A stretch of DNA of 64,000 nucleotides. It comes from Arthrobacter_H sp030452125 (lineage in GTDB: Bacteria > Actinomycetota > Actinomycetes > Actinomycetales > Micrococcaceae). Every line of letters begins with the position of its first letter. The stretch's first letter is position 1. Positions 62,315 to 64,000 of the stretch are shown here, in pieces. The notes below the pieces were generated by a model. The model was not told the DNA's origin, did not search any database, and saw nothing but the letters and a program-made list of their open reading frames with translations. Both the position numbers and the translations under genes were made by a program. The DNA is taken from assembly GCA_052379645.1 (NCBI GenBank), contig JBQSYU010000017.1; one strand, written 5' to 3'.

Positions 62315-62803
62315 ATGACCACCCCATCCCAGCGCCTCGCCGTCGGCGATCCAGCGCCCGCTTTCACCTTGACCGCCGCGGACGGCTCCGAGGTTTCGCT
62401 CTCTGACTATGCCGGACGGAAGGTCGTCGTCTACTTCTACCCGGCGGCCATGACCCCCGGCTGCACCAAACAGGCCTGTGACTTCCGTGACTCGCTCTCC
62501 TCGCTGGCCTCCGCCGGCTACCAGGTGCTGGGAGTGTCACCGGATTCACCGACGAAACTGGCGAAGTTCACCGAGAAGGAAGCGTTGACGTTCCCCGTGC
62601 TTTCGGATGAGGACCACTCCGTCGCCGCCGCCTTTGGCGCCTGGGGCGAAAAGAAGAACTATGGCCGCGTCTATGAGGGCCTGATCCGCTCGACGATCGT
62701 GGTCGGCGAAGACGGAAAGGTCCAGCTCGCCCAGTACAACGTCCGCGCCACCGGCCACGTGGCAAAACTGCACCGAGATTTGGGGCTCGACACCGTTTCT
62801 TAA
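62315..62803 (+). CDS. bcp: Bcp/PrxQ-type thiol peroxidase
   Basis: Atypical 2-Cys or 1-Cys peroxiredoxin of 162 residues that reduces hydroperoxides with thioredoxin. The peroxidatic Cys lies in YPAAMTPGCTKQACDFRD with a second Cys five residues later, as in alpha-helical PrxQ resolving pairs. The fold begins DPAPAFTLTAADG and includes VLGVSPDSPTKLAKF. GGAGGAAG precedes the ATG. It lies between two tRNA genes and seems monocistronic. Confidence 0.95.
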   Translation: MTTPSQRLAVGDPAPAFTLTAADGSEVSLSDYAGRKVVVYFYPAAMTPGCTKQACDFRDSLSSLASAGYQVLGVSPDSPTKLAKFTEKEALTFPVLSDEDHSVAAAFGAWGEKKNYGRVYEGLIRSTIVVGEDGKVQLAQYNVRATGHVAKLHRDLGLDTVS

Positions 62804-62879
62804 GTGCGGGCGCCAATTCACGGTTCTTGCAAGGGGTTCCGTTACACTGGTTGAGGCCTTCCGCATGTAGAGGGCCTCA

Positions 62880-62964
<85 letters not shown>

Positions 62965-63070
62965 GGTGATGATGCACGACGACAACGAAGCACCCATCGG
63001 CTCGTCGCAGGACCGTCATTGGCCCCGCAAAACACAACGGGATGCGCCCCTAGACAAGGAGCAAGTGAGC

Positions 63071-64000
63071 GTGGAGTCCACCAACCGCCCCGGCGACGTT
63101 CAGGGCCCTGGTACCTCGTTCTCCCGGGGAATCCGCCCCTCGCGCCGCACGGTGTTGGGCCTCGGCTCCATCGCCATGGCGGGGCTGGTCGGCTGCACGA
63201 AGGCCACGACACCCGAAGAACTGCCCACCGCTGCACCTCCCTCGACGTCGATCGTGAAGAACCTGGAAATACGGTTCGGCACCCCCGCGGCACCGGCCAT
63301 CCTGGATCCGGCCCTCGCCTCGGATAACGAATCCTTCCGGGTCACCCGACAAATCTTCGAATCCCTGATCAGCGTTGACCCGGATACCGGGGCCCCCACC
63401 CCGGGGTTGGCCACCGAGTGGAAGATCAGCAAAGACGGACTCACCTACACCTTCACCTTGCGCGACGGGGTTTCCTTCCACGACGGCACGGAGTTCAATG
63501 CCGATGCCGTCGTTCACAACTTCGAACGATGGGCCAACCTTCCCCAGGATCTCGGAGGAAAGGTCGGTCAGGCTTTCGAATCGGTCTTCCACCACACCGA
63601 GGTGCAGCCGGCCGGGGACACCGGCATTGCGCAGGACTCCCAGGCGGCCACCCAATCCATGCTGCGCTCCCCCAACGTCCTCGGTGGGTTGAAGCTGACC
63701 AAGGATTCCGGCAAGGACTCGGCTCCGAAGGACAAGTTCGAGACGGTGACGGCCAGTTACTACGACAGTTGCCGCGCCGTGGACTCCCACACGTTCGTGT
63801 TGAAATTGACCAAACCGATCACTGGTTTGATCGATGCCCTGACTCTCCCGGGTTTCGGCATCGCTTCCCCCTCCGCGCTCCGCAAGTACAAGGCCGACGA
63901 GGCGAAGAAGGATGCTTCGGGCAGTCTCAGCACCGGTTTCAGCCGGCATCCGGTCGGCACCGGCCCCTACCTCTTTGATGAAGCAGAAGCTGAATCGGTC
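63071..64000 (+). CDS. Family-5 extracellular solute-binding lipoprotein, 3' end outside the window
   Basis: The first 310 residues of an oligopeptide/nickel-type ABC substrate-binding protein. The GTG at 63071 has AAGGAG nine bases upstream; in-frame ATGs at 62969/62972 adjoin the tRNA and are less likely. A twin-arginine lipoprotein signal (SRRTVLGLGSIAMAGLVGC) precedes the SBP_bac_5 domain, with ILDPALASDNESFRVTRQIF, TYTFTLRDGVSFHDGTEFNA and VDSHTFVLKLTKP. It would deliver peptides or similar solutes to a permease encoded beyond the window. Confidence 0.93.
   Translation, partial: MESTNRPGDVQGPGTSFSRGIRPSRRTVLGLGSIAMAGLVGCTKATTPEELPTAAPPSTSIVKNLEIRFGTPAAPAILDPALASDNESFRVTRQIFESLISVDPDTGAPTPGLATEWKISKDGLTYTFTLRDGVSFHDGTEFNADAVVHNFERWANLPQDLGGKVGQAFESVFHHTEVQPAGDTGIAQDSQAATQSMLRSPNVLGGLKLTKDSGKDSAPKDKFETVTASYYDSCRAVDSHTFVLKLTKPITGLIDALTLPGFGIASPSALRKYKADEAKKDASGSLSTGFSRHPVGTGPYLFDEAEAESV

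Overview
The window is a stretch of chromosome from a high-GC Gram-positive actinobacterium. Frequent GTG starts, leaderless-type promoters, Tat-dependent lipoproteins, the order ilvB-ilvN-ilvC-serA-metG with leuB-ilvE nearby, and a DUF6318-type lipoprotein all suggest the Arthrobacter/Glutamicibacter side of the Micrococcaceae. That placement is an inference from gene content, without a database search.

Layout. Positions 1-5.8 kb hold a truncated galE, an alpha/beta-hydrolase lipoprotein, ilvE, leuB and a NarL-type two-component system. Positions 5.85-28.4 kb form a cell-surface polysaccharide locus, almost entirely on the minus strand. It includes a processive GT2 fused to an Hpt-like domain that has lost its phospho-histidine, with a divergent stand-alone receiver. 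It also holds wecB/wecC for UDP-ManNAcA, GT4 enzymes, a DUF6270 protein, a Tat beta-propeller lipoprotein and a 1462-residue protein with three glycosyltransferase modules. An ABC exporter whose ATPase lacks every catalytic motif follows, then two proline/threonine-rich membrane-anchored surface proteins and an LCP-type ligase. One of the surface-protein genes is split by an IS1182-like element with a 4-bp CTAG duplication, and removing the element restores one reading frame exactly. Positions 28.5-31.9 kb encode a LolD/FtsX-type ABC transporter. Its upstream palindrome is nearly identical to the one in front of the two-component system 24 kb away.

Positions 32-46.6 kb are an acyl-CoA catabolic island: a tandem acyl-CoA dehydrogenase, an NDP-forming acyl-CoA ligase, a TetR regulator, VOC protein, a thiolase-like protein with no nucleophilic cysteine, a cysteine-less DUF35 protein, aldehyde dehydrogenase, MFS carrier, MaoC hydratase, EtfBA and a membrane cytochrome b. 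Two related palindromes lie in its promoters. The gene set recalls actinobacterial steroid or branched side-chain degradation, but the substrate is not shown by the sequence.

Positions 46.9-58.5 kb contain a BCCT transporter, metG, serA and the ilvBNC operon with a complete attenuator (leader peptide, pairing arms, terminator), then ilvD. Positions 58-64 kb hold small hypothetical genes, a lipoprotein/PKD-protein pair, a 2-hydroxyacid dehydrogenase, tRNA-Lys(CTT), a Bcp peroxiredoxin, tRNA-Leu(TAG) and a truncated family-5 solute-binding lipoprotein.

The most unusual parts are the polysaccharide locus, which combines a pseudo-Hpt glycosyltransferase, a receiver and a catalytically dead exporter ATPase, and the cysteine-less DUF35/thiolase pair.
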